Positions 1 through 7,672 of a DNA stretch of 64,000 bases are shown here, piece by piece. A program made the position numbers and the translations under genes. The DNA is from Cellulomonas sp. URHE0023. GTDB lineage: Bacteria; Actinomycetota; Actinomycetes; Actinomycetales; Cellulomonadaceae. Positions within the stretch are counted from its first letter, which is position 1, and every line of letters starts with the position of its first letter. The stretch covers positions 248,001-312,000 of the forward strand of contig NZ_JIAN01000008.1 of the NCBI RefSeq assembly GCF_000688475.1. Direction: 5' to 3'. The notes beneath the pieces are model-generated. The model was not told the DNA's origin. It made no database searches and saw only the letters and a list, made by a program, of their open reading frames with translations.

Positions 1-552
1 GTAGCCGGTCAGGGCTGACGACCAGGCGCGCGACGTGCCCTCGTGCTGTGCGTAGGCCTCGGGAAAGCCTGAGCGCTGGACCGCCTGAGCGGCTTCCGTG
101 ATCGGCAGGTCGCGGTAGCCGGGGACCTGGACGAGATGGTCGTAGAACGTGCCCGTCGCGAACACCGGGTCCTGCACCTGCGCGACCGTGCCCCAGCCCT
201 GGGACGGGCGCTGCTGGAAGAGGCCGAGGGAGTCGCGGTCGCCGTAGGTGACGTTGACGAGCTTCGACTCCTGCATCGCGGTGGCGAGCGCGATGGTCAC
301 CGCCCGGGCAGGAAGCTCGCGGGACACCCCGACGGCCGCGATGAGGGCGGCGTTGTCGGCCTGGCCTGGCGAGAGTGCCCACCCCGTCCCGTCGACGGTC
401 GCGACGCACCGCTCCGCGACCGGCTCCGGGGGATGCGTCTGGCCGAGGAACCACAGGACCGCCGCGACACCCACCGCGAGCGTGCCGACCGCGACGCCTA
501 CCGCACAGCCCGCGCGCCGCGCCTGTCGACGTCGGCGTCGACGAGCGCTCAC
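1..552 (-). CDS. Membrane-anchored secreted protein, lysozyme/Rpf-like (partial)
   Basis: The C-terminal end lies outside the window; 184 codons are visible. A short arginine-rich N-terminus is followed by one hydrophobic segment (about residues 16-44), then an exported domain. That domain carries an AMQESKL stretch and [14 protein letters not shown], a signature of actinobacterial secreted proteins with a lysozyme-like fold. The GTG start at 552-550 overlaps the dapD stop codon (GTGA), so the two are probably translationally coupled. A cell-wall function is inferred from the motif and from the dap neighbour; no catalytic assignment is possible. Confidence 0.8.
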   Translation of the reverse strand, partial: MSARRRRRRQARRAGCAVGVAVGTLAVGVAAVLWFLGQTHPPEPVAERCVATVDGTGWALSPGQADNAALIAAVGVSRELPARAVTIALATAMQESKLVNVTYGDRDSLGLFQQRPSQGWGTVAQVQDPVFATGTFYDHLVQVPGYRDLPITEAAQAVQRSGFPEAYAQHEGTSRAWSSALTGY

Positions 553-1493
553 TCGTTGGCGTGCAGGGACGCGTTCAGCTCGACGCCGGAGCCTGCGCGG
601 GCGACCGCCTCGACCCCGCCGGTCAGCGAGTTGCGGCGGAACAGGATGTTGTTGCGGCCGGCGAGCTCGCGCGCCTTGACGACGGTCGGCTCGCCCGCGC
701 CGAGGACCGTGACCTTGGTCCCGGCCGTGACGTAGAGACCGGCTTCGACGACGCAGTCGTCTCCGAGCGGGATGCCGACGCCCGCGTTCGCACCGAGCAA
801 CGTCCGGCTGCCGATCGAGACGACCTCTCGGCCCCCGCCGGACAGGGTGCCCATGATCGAGGCGCCACCGCCGATGTCCGACCCGTCGCCGACGACGACG
901 CCGGACGAGATGCGCCCCTCGACCATGGACGTGCCGAGCGTGCCGGCGTTGAAGTTCACGAACCCCTCGTGCATGACGGTGGTGCCGGACGCGAGGTGGG
1001 CGCCCAGGCGAACCCGGTCGGCATCCGCGACCCGCACCCCGCTGGGGACCACGTAGTCGACCATGCGGGGGAACTTGTCGACACCGAGCACGGTGACGGG
1101 GACGCCGGTCTGCGCGCGGATGCGGCCGCGCGTGGCCTCGAAGCCGTCGACCGCGCACGGTCCGCGGTCGGTCCACACCACGTTGGGGAGCACGCCGAAC
1201 AGGCCGTCGAGGTTCTGACCGTGGGGGGCCACGAGCCTGTGCGAGAGCAGGTGCAGACGCAGGTAGGCGTCCGCGGTGCCGGCCGGCGGCGCGTCCAGGT
1301 CCACCACGGTGCGCACCACCTCGACGCGGACCGCCCGCGCGTCGTCCTTGCCCTCGGCAGCGGTCAGCTCGGCCGGCGGCACGCTGTCCGCGGCAGGTGA
1401 GCCCAGGGCCGGAGAGGGGTACCAGACGTCGAGGGTCGTGCCGTCGTCGGTCACAGTGGCGAGGCCGTAGCCCCATGCCGTCCGCACAGTCAT
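549..1493 (-). CDS. dapD: 2,3,4,5-tetrahydropyridine-2,6-dicarboxylate N-succinyltransferase
   Basis: Transfers succinyl from succinyl-CoA to tetrahydrodipicolinate in the succinylase branch of lysine and meso-diaminopimelate synthesis (cytoplasm). The 314-residue length fits the actinobacterial DapD type. The C-terminal half shows the left-handed beta-helix pattern of hexapeptide acyltransferases, including the [19 protein letters not shown] region and the following [14 protein letters not shown] turns. It is divergent from dapE, the enzyme that later removes the succinyl group, with only 41 bp between them. A TAGGGT box lies 7 nt before the ATG, so the mRNA is probably leaderless. Confidence 0.95.
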   Translation of the reverse strand: MTVRTAWGYGLATVTDDGTTLDVWYPSPALGSPAADSVPPAELTAAEGKDDARAVRVEVVRTVVDLDAPPAGTADAYLRLHLLSHRLVAPHGQNLDGLFGVLPNVVWTDRGPCAVDGFEATRGRIRAQTGVPVTVLGVDKFPRMVDYVVPSGVRVADADRVRLGAHLASGTTVMHEGFVNFNAGTLGTSMVEGRISSGVVVGDGSDIGGGASIMGTLSGGGREVVSIGSRTLLGANAGVGIPLGDDCVVEAGLYVTAGTKVTVLGAGEPTVVKARELAGRNNILFRRNSLTGGVEAVARAGSGVELNASLHANE

Positions 1494-1500
1494 GGGCTCA

Positions 1501-1528
1501 ACCCTAGGTCAACCGGTGACGCTAGGGT
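1501..1528. promoter_or_regulatory. Back-to-back leaderless promoters for dapD and dapE
   Basis: A perfect 7-bp inverted repeat, ACCCTAG (1501-1507) and CTAGGGT (1522-1528), gives a TAGGGT -10 box on each strand. The box is 7 nt before the dapD ATG and 6 nt before the dapE GTG. This spacing puts the transcription start at or next to each start codon. No Shine-Dalgarno sequence is seen for either gene. The promoter reading is inference from the repeated pattern in this window. Confidence 0.7.
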
Positions 1529-1534
1529 CGCGTC

Positions 1535-2635
1535 GTGGCTCCCGAGACCTCCGTCATCCTGGACCTGTCCGCCGATCCCGTGTCGCTCACGCGCGCGCTG
1601 TGCGACATCCGGTCGGTGAGCGGCGACGAGCGTGCGATCGCCGACGCCGTCGAGACGGCGCTGCGTGGCTACCCGCACCTGGAGGTCCTGCGGGACGGCG
1701 ACGCCGTCGTGGCCCGCACGAACCTCGGACGCGCCACCCGCACGGTGATCGCCGGCCACCTCGACACGGTGCCGGTCGCTGAGAACCTGCCGACCCGGCT
1801 CGTGGGCGAGGGGGCTCTGGCGGAGCTCTGGGGGCGCGGAACCGTCGACATGAAGGGCGGGGTGGCCGTCCAGCTGGCACTTGCCGCCGAGCTCACCGAG
1901 CCGTCGCACGACGTGACGTGGGTGTTCTACGACCACGAGGAGGTCGCCTCGGAGCTCAACGGTCTCGGGCGGCTGGTGCGCGACCACCCGGACTGGGTGC
2001 AGGGCGACTTCGCGGTGCTGGGAGAGCCGACGAACGGTGGTCTGGAGGGTGGGTGCAACGGGACCCTGCGGGTCGAGGTCCGGCTGGCCGGCGTCGCCGC
2101 ACACTCGGCCCGGGCCTGGATGGGGCGCAACGCCATCCACGCGGCCGGGGAGGTCCTGCGGCGGTTGGAGGCCTACGAGCCCGCGTCGGTCGAGGTCGAC
2201 GGGCTCGTCTACCGGGAGAGCCTCAACGCCGTGCTGATCTCCGGAGGCATGGCCGCGAACGTGATCCCCGACGCCTGCGTGGTGACCGTGAACTACCGGT
2301 TCGCACCCTCGGCGTCCGTCGCGCAGGCGGAGGCCCACGTCCGTGAGCTGTTCGAGGGCTTCGAGGTGGTGCTCACCGACGCGGCCCCCGGCGCACGGCC
2401 TGGCCTGGACGCCCCGGCGGCGCAGCAGTTCGCGACCGCAGTCCTGGCCGTCACGGGCGGGCAGGCCTCCGCCAAGTACGGCTGGACCGACGTCGCACGG
2501 TTCTCCGAGCTGGGCGTCCCGGCCGTCAACTTCGGCCCGGGCGACCCGCTGCTGGCCCACAAGCGCGACGAGCACGTGACGGTCGGCCAGATCACGCTCG
2601 TGCACGCGGCGCTTCGGCACTGGCTGACCGCCTGA
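1535..2635 (+). CDS. dapE: Succinyl-diaminopimelate desuccinylase
   Basis: Hydrolyses N-succinyl-LL-diaminopimelate to LL-diaminopimelate and succinate, feeding lysine and peptidoglycan synthesis. It is an M20-family metallohydrolase of 366 residues. Visible metal and catalytic positions are GHLDTVP (His75, Asp77), the bridging Asp105 in GTVDMKGG, and the Glu135-Glu136 pair in DHEE. The GTG start is chosen because TAGGGT ends 6 nt before it and the protein begins as expected for the family. Divergent from dapD, and not overlapping the following gene. Confidence 0.95.
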   Translation: MAPETSVILDLSADPVSLTRALCDIRSVSGDERAIADAVETALRGYPHLEVLRDGDAVVARTNLGRATRTVIAGHLDTVPVAENLPTRLVGEGALAELWGRGTVDMKGGVAVQLALAAELTEPSHDVTWVFYDHEEVASELNGLGRLVRDHPDWVQGDFAVLGEPTNGGLEGGCNGTLRVEVRLAGVAAHSARAWMGRNAIHAAGEVLRRLEAYEPASVEVDGLVYRESLNAVLISGGMAANVIPDACVVTVNYRFAPSASVAQAEAHVRELFEGFEVVLTDAAPGARPGLDAPAAQQFATAVLAVTGGQASAKYGWTDVARFSELGVPAVNFGPGDPLLAHKRDEHVTVGQITLVHAALRHWLTA

Positions 2636-2710
2636 CCGGCGGATCCGGCCGGGAGTGTGGCCGTTCGATGACGTCTGCGTGACCGCGCCGCTCGTCGACG
2701 CGCTCGCGCC

Positions 2711-2716
2711 TAGAGT
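2711..2716 (+). promoter_or_regulatory. Leaderless -10 box (TAGAGT) for the LOG gene
   Basis: TAGAGT ends 6 nt before the ATG at 2723. The same TANNNT-6-start geometry occurs before many genes in the window. Confidence 0.6.
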
Positions 2717-2722
2717 CGGGGC

Positions 2723-3538
2723 ATGAGCGACGACGGCCATCCAGCGCCCGATCTCAGCTACCGCCGGGGCCCTGTGCTCCTTCGCGGCCAGCAGATCCCG
2801 GAGACCACCTCGGACCAGCGGCTGCTGAGCGGCGGTGACGGTGCGGACTGGCTGCACGGCGACCCGTGGCGCGTCATGCGCATCCAGAGCGAGTTCGTCG
2901 AGGGCTTCGGCGCGCTCGCCGAGGTCGGCTCGGCGGTGAGCGTCTTCGGCTCCGCGCGCGTTCCCGCCGACCACCCGGACTATGCGATCGGCGTCGAGGT
3001 AGGCCGACGTCTGGTCGAGGCGGGATACGCGGTCATCACCGGTGGTGGCCCCGGCATCATGGAGGCCGCCAACCGCGGCGCGAAGCTCGGTGGAGGACTG
3101 TCCGTCGGCCTCGGCATCGAGCTGCCGTTCGAGCAGGGCATGAACAAGTACGTCGACCTCGGCGTGAACTTCCGGTACTTCTTCGCGCGCAAGACGATGT
3201 TCATGAAGTACTCCGAGGGCTTCGTCGTTCTCCCGGGAGGGTTCGGCACGTTCGACGAGCTGTTCGAGGCGCTCACCCTGGTCCAGACGCACAAGGTGAT
3301 CAGCTTCCCGATCGTGCTCGTGGGTCGCTCGTACTGGCAGGGGCTCATGGACTGGGTCTCGAACGCGGTCCAGGAGCGCGGCATGGTGGGCGCCGCCGAC
3401 CTGGAGCTGGTGAAGATGGTGGACTCCGCGGAGGAGGCCGTGGCGGCGGTGCTCGCCCGGGGTGCGGAGCTCCGGGCGGAGGAGGAGCGGGCGGCCGCCG
3501 AGACGGCGCGCGCACAGCAGGCGGCGGGGAGCCTGTGA
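2723..3538 (+). CDS. LOG-family (TIGR00730-type) protein
   Basis: This 271-residue Rossmann-fold protein carries the two LOG motifs: GGGPGIMEAANRGA (about residues 109-122) and PGGFGTFDELFE (about 172-183). LOG proteins in plants and some bacteria cleave cytokinin riboside 5'-monophosphates to the free base plus ribose 5-phosphate. The actual substrate here is not known. The C-terminus is an alanine/glutamate-rich tail. The stop overlaps the next start (GTGA), so it is coupled to the FolP2-like gene, an order also remembered from mycobacteria. Confidence 0.88.
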   Translation: MSDDGHPAPDLSYRRGPVLLRGQQIPETTSDQRLLSGGDGADWLHGDPWRVMRIQSEFVEGFGALAEVGSAVSVFGSARVPADHPDYAIGVEVGRRLVEAGYAVITGGGPGIMEAANRGAKLGGGLSVGLGIELPFEQGMNKYVDLGVNFRYFFARKTMFMKYSEGFVVLPGGFGTFDELFEALTLVQTHKVISFPIVLVGRSYWQGLMDWVSNAVQERGMVGAADLELVKMVDSAEEAVAAVLARGAELRAEEERAAAETARAQQAAGSL

Positions 3539-4446
3539 GCGCGGTCCCCGCTGCAGGTGGGGTGCTGAGGCTGCGGGGACGCGAGATCGGCCCGGACCGG
3601 CCTGTCGTGATGGCCGTGGTGAACCGGACGCCGGACTCGTTCTACGCGCCCGCGCGCCACGACGACGCCTCGGCGGACGCGGCGGTCGCTCGGGCCGCCG
3701 ACGAGGGCGCGGACATCGTGGACCTCGGTGGGGTCCGTGCGGGACGCGGCCCCCGGGTCGAGGTCGACGAGGAGATCTCCCGCGTCATCCCGCTCGTCGA
3801 ACGGGTCCGCAGGCGGCACCCGGACCTCCTGGTCAGCGTCGACACCTGGCGCGCAGAGGTCGCACGGGCCGCGGCCGACGCCGGCGCGGACCTGATCAAC
3901 GACACGTGGGCAGGGCACGACGCGGCGCTCGTGGAGGTTGCTGCCGAGCGGGGTCTCGGGATCGTCTGCTCCCACACCGGAGGAGCGCGTCCGCGGACCG
4001 ACCCGTTCCGCGTCGAGTACCCCGCGCCGCCCGGGGGCGAACCCTTGGACGGGGTGCTGGACGACGTCGTGCGCACGGTCTCGGCAGCCGCGGAGCGTGC
4101 CGTGGCGCTCGGCATCGACCCCGCCAGCATCCTGGTGGACCCGACGCACGACTTCGGCAAGAACACCTGGCACAGCCTGCACCTGGTCCGGCGCACGGAG
4201 GCGCTCGTCGCCCTGGGGCACCCCGTGCTGATGGCGCTGTCCCGCAAGGACTTCGTGGGGGAGTCCCTCGACCTGCCTGCTGAGGACCGGCTCGAGGGCA
4301 CGCTCGCCGCGACCGCGGTCGCCGCCTGGCTGGGCGCGCGGGTCTTCCGGGCGCACGACGTGCGCGCCACCCGCCGCACACTCGATATGGTCGCCACCAT
4401 CCGCGGGGACCGAGCACCCGCCAGGACGGTGAGAGGACTGGTGTGA
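3535..4446 (+). CDS. folP2: Dihydropteroate synthase homologue, FolP2 type
   Basis: A TIM-barrel pterin-binding protein of 303 residues. Some DHPS motifs are kept: NRTPDSF near residue 23, SVDTWRAEVA, GADLINDTW, and a C-terminal RAHDV. Others depart from authentic DHPS: the usual GGEST loop is GGVRAGRG, and the usual MHxxG motif is CSHTGG. Mycobacterial FolP2, which sits beside the same LOG gene, is reported to lack normal DHPS activity, so this is probably a paralogue with an unknown role. The GTG start overlaps the LOG stop and its own stop overlaps the next GTG. Confidence 0.85.
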   Translation: MSAVPAAGGVLRLRGREIGPDRPVVMAVVNRTPDSFYAPARHDDASADAAVARAADEGADIVDLGGVRAGRGPRVEVDEEISRVIPLVERVRRRHPDLLVSVDTWRAEVARAAADAGADLINDTWAGHDAALVEVAAERGLGIVCSHTGGARPRTDPFRVEYPAPPGGEPLDGVLDDVVRTVSAAAERAVALGIDPASILVDPTHDFGKNTWHSLHLVRRTEALVALGHPVLMALSRKDFVGESLDLPAEDRLEGTLAATAVAAWLGARVFRAHDVRATRRTLDMVATIRGDRAPARTVRGLV

Positions 4447-5690
4447 GCGACGTCGCGGTGGTCGAACCGACCGGAGCGGCACGGCTGTGGCAGTGGTCGC
4501 GGACGCGGCCGTGGTGGTTTCAGGTGCTCGCCGTGTACGCGGGTGCTCGGCTGGCGACCACCGTGGTCTTCCTGTGGGTCGCATCGGTCCAGGGCGAGAA
4601 CGCGTGGACCGGTCCGCACCCGGGCTACTTCCCGTACGTGGCGTACATGTTCGACGGCAGCTGGTACCGGTACGTCGCCGAGAACGGCTATCCCGGCGAG
4701 CTGCCGGTGGACGCGTCGGGCAAGGTCCAGCAGAACGCCTGGGCGTTCTTCCCGCTCTTCCCGCTGCTGGCGCGCGGCGTCATGGAGATCACGCGGCTGC
4801 CGTGGGAGGTCGTCGGGCCCACGATCGCGCTGGTGCTCGGCGCCGTCGCGATGCTGCTGATCTACCGCGTGGTGGGTGAAGGCGCGCCGCGCGCGGTCAA
4901 GGCGCGACCCGGCCTGCCACTCGCGACGGTCGCGCTCGTGAGCGTCTTCCCGACGGCCGCGGTCCTGCAGACCGCCTACACGGAGGCCCTCGCCCTGACC
5001 CTGGTCGCGGCCGCCTTGCTGCTGGTCATCCGCCGCCAGTACGTCTGGATGGGTGCCGTGGTGCTCGCCCTCGGCTTCACGCGGGCCGTGGCGCTGCCCA
5101 TGGTGGCGGTCGTCGTCGTGCACGCCATCGTGCGCTGGCGCGCCTCCCGCGCCGGCCGGGACACGTTCACCTCGCGCACCGGCGCGGGCCTCGCGGTGCT
5201 CGCAGGGTGGTGCTTCGCGTCCGGCCTGCTCTGGCCGGCCATCTGCGGCTGGGCGACGGGGACGTCGGACGGGTACCTGCAGACGCAGGAGGCGTGGCGC
5301 GGGGTCGCCAGTGTGACCCCGTTCTACGGCTGGACCTACGTTCCGACCTTCTGGTTCGGCCGGTGGGCGATCCCGGTCGTCGTCGCGGGCTTCACCCTCG
5401 TTCTCGCAACGCTGGTCGTTCCGGCGGCCTGGCGGCTGGGCAGCGAGCTGCACGCATGGGCGGCCGCGTACATCGTCTACATCGCCGCCGTGGTCGAGCC
5501 AGGCAGCAGCCTCGCGCGGTTCCTCATCCTCGCGTTCCCGCTCGGAGCGGTGACCGCGGGAGTGGTGACCCGGCCCGCAGCGGCGCGGCGCTGGTGGTTC
5601 GTTCTCGTCCTGCTTCTCATGTTCGGGTTGCAGGTGCTCTGGGTCCGCCAGATGTGGCAGGCCAACGCGGGTCCGGACTGGCCGCCGTGA
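4443..5690 (+). CDS. Polytopic membrane protein, mannosyltransferase (GT-C/PIG-V-like)
   Basis: A 415-residue protein with about nine to ten hydrophobic segments. An acidic and aromatic loop follows the first membrane helix (FDGSWYRYVAENGYPG), and a conserved-looking WAFFPLFPLLAR stretch follows. This layout matches GT-C glycosyltransferases of the PIG-V/GPI-mannosyltransferase-like group, which use polyprenyl-phosphate sugars at the membrane. Substrate is unknown. It is the last gene of the LOG-folP2 run, coupled by a GTGA overlap. Confidence 0.72.
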   Translation: MSDVAVVEPTGAARLWQWSRTRPWWFQVLAVYAGARLATTVVFLWVASVQGENAWTGPHPGYFPYVAYMFDGSWYRYVAENGYPGELPVDASGKVQQNAWAFFPLFPLLARGVMEITRLPWEVVGPTIALVLGAVAMLLIYRVVGEGAPRAVKARPGLPLATVALVSVFPTAAVLQTAYTEALALTLVAAALLLVIRRQYVWMGAVVLALGFTRAVALPMVAVVVVHAIVRWRASRAGRDTFTSRTGAGLAVLAGWCFASGLLWPAICGWATGTSDGYLQTQEAWRGVASVTPFYGWTYVPTFWFGRWAIPVVVAGFTLVLATLVVPAAWRLGSELHAWAAAYIVYIAAVVEPGSSLARFLILAFPLGAVTAGVVTRPAAARRWWFVLVLLLMFGLQVLWVRQMWQANAGPDWPP

Positions 5691-5877
5691 TCGCGTCGGA
5701 AGCTGGACATCCGTCCGATCGAGTGCCTGAAGTGCATCGGTCAAGGTGAGGGCCGTCCTGTGAACTAGGATGGACACCGGACAACCGGCAGCTGAGGAAG
5801 ACGTGAGGTGCGCGCAAGCGTCCCCGTGACGCCGGCCTCGCAGCAGCCCGGACGCACGAGCGAAGGAGACGCCCCGC
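5691..5877 (+). promoter_or_regulatory. Promoter and ~100-nt leader of the DUF3117 gene
   Basis: TAGGAT at 5766-5771 is a good -10 candidate. A start near 5777 would give a leader of about 100 nt, ending in a clear Shine-Dalgarno (AAGGAG, about 9 nt before the ATG). The leader is GC-rich with no ORF I would call. It contrasts with the leaderless genes around it. Confidence 0.45.
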
Positions 5878-6045
5878 ATGGCCGCGATGAAGCCGAGGAC
5901 CGGTGACGGCCCGCTCGAGGTCACGAAGGAAGGCCGCGGCATCGTCATGCGCGTGCCGCTCGAGGGCGGGGGACGGCTGGTGGTCGAGCTCAACGCGACC
6001 GAGGCCGCGGAGCTGGGTGAGGCCCTGACGTCCGTCGTCAGCTGA
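5878..6045 (+). CDS. DUF3117 small conserved protein
   Basis: 55 residues beginning MAAMKPRTGDGPLEVTKEGR, then a short beta-rich stretch (IVMRVPLEGGGRLVVEL) and a helical tail (EAAELGEAL). It is a near match to the actinobacterial DUF3117 family, whose M. tuberculosis member is Rv1211 as I recall. Function is not settled. Start chosen by AAGGAG and by family N-terminus. It sits 2 bp before pepA, so they are probably co-transcribed. Confidence 0.9.
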   Translation: MAAMKPRTGDGPLEVTKEGRGIVMRVPLEGGGRLVVELNATEAAELGEALTSVVS

Positions 6046-6047
6046 CG

Positions 6048-7649
6048 ATGGCACGGTCAGGCGGCTCGGCGACCGGGTCGCGGATCGGACGGACACCCCC
6101 GGCTGTCACGCTCGCCGGGGGGACGATCGCGTCGTCGGCGCTGCTCGCAGACGGATCGACCGACGCGGTCGCTGTCCCGGTGGCTCCTGCACGGGACGGG
6201 GACGACGCGCTGGTCCCGGGCGAGGGAACCGCGGCAGCGGCCGCCCGGTACGGGATCGACCTGGCCGAGATCGGCGAACGCGCACGTCTGGCGGGCAAGC
6301 CCGGGGACGTCTACGTCCTGCAGCTGCCTCGTCCGGTCGGTTCCTCGGTCGTCCTGCCGTGGGCGGGTCTGCCGACGACGCTCGTGCTGGTCGGGGTCGG
6401 AGCAGGGCGCCCGGAGGATCTGCGGCGCGCCGGTGCGGCGCTCGCCCGCGCCACCCGGGGCCTGGGACGCGTGGTCACCACGCTGGGCGCCGAGGCGCAG
6501 CAGACGGCGTCGCAGGCCGCGGCTGCGGCACGCGCTGTCGCGGAGGGGTACCTGCTCGCGGCGTACTCCCCGCTGCAGATCAAGGTCAAGGACGATACGA
6601 GAGCACCTGCCGAGCTCGTCCTGCTCGGGCGCGACGGGACACGCGCGGCCGCGGCGGTCGCCGCAGCCCGGACGGCAGCGACCGCGACCTGGCTGGTCCG
6701 AGACCTGGCGACGACTCCGTCGAACGTCAAGAACCCCGAGTGGATGGCCGAGCAGGCGCGCAGGCTCTCCGACGAGGCCGGGCTCGAGGTCGTCGTCCGC
6801 GGTCCACGCGACCTCGGCGAGTTCGGCGGGATCCTGGCGGTCGGTGCCGGGTCGATGTCGCCGCCTCGACTGGTCACGGTCAGCTACACGCCCGCGACGT
6901 TCACGCCGGGGTCCGGCAAGCACGTCGTGATCGTCGGCAAGGGCATCACCTACGACACAGGCGGCCTCTCGATCAAGCAGAGCGACGCCATGGTGCCGAT
7001 GAAGACGGACATGACGGGCGCCGCTGTCGCGCTGGCCACGGTGCTCGGTGCCGCAGCGGACGGGGTCAAGCACCGGGTGACGGCAGTCCTCCCGCTGGCC
7101 GAGAACCACGTCGGAGCCGACTCCTACCGGCCGGGCGACGTGCTGACGATGTTCGGCGGGACGACCGTCGAGATCGCGAACACGGACGCCGAAGGTCGCC
7201 TGGTGCTCGCCGACGCCCTGGCGTGGGCGGACGCGACGCTGGACCCGGACGTGCTGATCGACGTCGCGACCCTCACGGGTGCCGCGACCATCGGCCTCGG
7301 CAAGCAGTACGCGGCGCTCTACTCGTCGGACGCGGTCCTCGTCGCCGACCTCGTGGCAGCGGGCGCGGACTCGGGGGAGCGCACCTGGCACATGCCGCTC
7401 GTCGACGAGTACGAGGAGGCCGTCCGGTCGGACATCGCGCACCTGCGCCACGTCCCCGTGGACAAGAAGATCGGCGGGGGCTCCATCACCGCGGCGCTGT
7501 TCCTGCGGCACTTCGTGGGGTCCCGCGCCTGGGCCCACCTCGACATCGCCGGACCGGCCCGGTCGACGTCGGACAGGCACGAGGTCAGCGAGGGTGCCAC
7601 GGGCTTCGGTGCGCGGCTGCTGCTGCGCTACCTCGACGACCTGCGCTGA
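6048..7649 (+). CDS. pepA: Leucyl aminopeptidase (M17)
   Basis: A cytosolic hexameric two-metal aminopeptidase that removes N-terminal residues from peptides. 533 residues, slightly longer than most. The C-terminal catalytic domain shows VGKGITYDTGGLSIK (metal-binding Lys and Asp), KTDMTGAA, and the M17 hallmark NTDAEGRLVLADAL. The N-terminal domain is variable, as usual for the family. The ATG is 2 bp after the DUF3117 stop, so an operon is likely. Its stop codon lies in a 19-bp tandem duplication shared with the convergent MFS gene. Confidence 0.93.
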   Translation: MARSGGSATGSRIGRTPPAVTLAGGTIASSALLADGSTDAVAVPVAPARDGDDALVPGEGTAAAAARYGIDLAEIGERARLAGKPGDVYVLQLPRPVGSSVVLPWAGLPTTLVLVGVGAGRPEDLRRAGAALARATRGLGRVVTTLGAEAQQTASQAAAAARAVAEGYLLAAYSPLQIKVKDDTRAPAELVLLGRDGTRAAAAVAAARTAATATWLVRDLATTPSNVKNPEWMAEQARRLSDEAGLEVVVRGPRDLGEFGGILAVGAGSMSPPRLVTVSYTPATFTPGSGKHVVIVGKGITYDTGGLSIKQSDAMVPMKTDMTGAAVALATVLGAAADGVKHRVTAVLPLAENHVGADSYRPGDVLTMFGGTTVEIANTDAEGRLVLADALAWADATLDPDVLIDVATLTGAATIGLGKQYAALYSSDAVLVADLVAAGADSGERTWHMPLVDEYEEAVRSDIAHLRHVPVDKKIGGGSITAALFLRHFVGSRAWAHLDIAGPARSTSDRHEVSEGATGFGARLLLRYLDDLR

Positions 7650-7672
7650 TCAGGACGACCTGCGCTGATCAG
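7635..7672. repeat. Perfect 19-bp tandem duplication at the pepA/MFS convergent ends
   Basis: GACGACCTGCGCTGATCAG occurs at 7635-7653 and again at 7654-7672. The first copy contains the pepA stop and the second contains the stop of the opposing MFS gene. Because CTGATCAG is itself palindromic, the two copies (7646-7653 and 7665-7672) can pair as an 8-bp stem with an 11-nt loop on either strand, which could act as a bidirectional terminator. Confidence 0.85.

Noticed and set aside
1490..3292. 600-residue minus-strand frame across dapE and the LOG gene
   Set aside because: Composition typical of a shadow frame; two well-supported genes occupy the plus strand.
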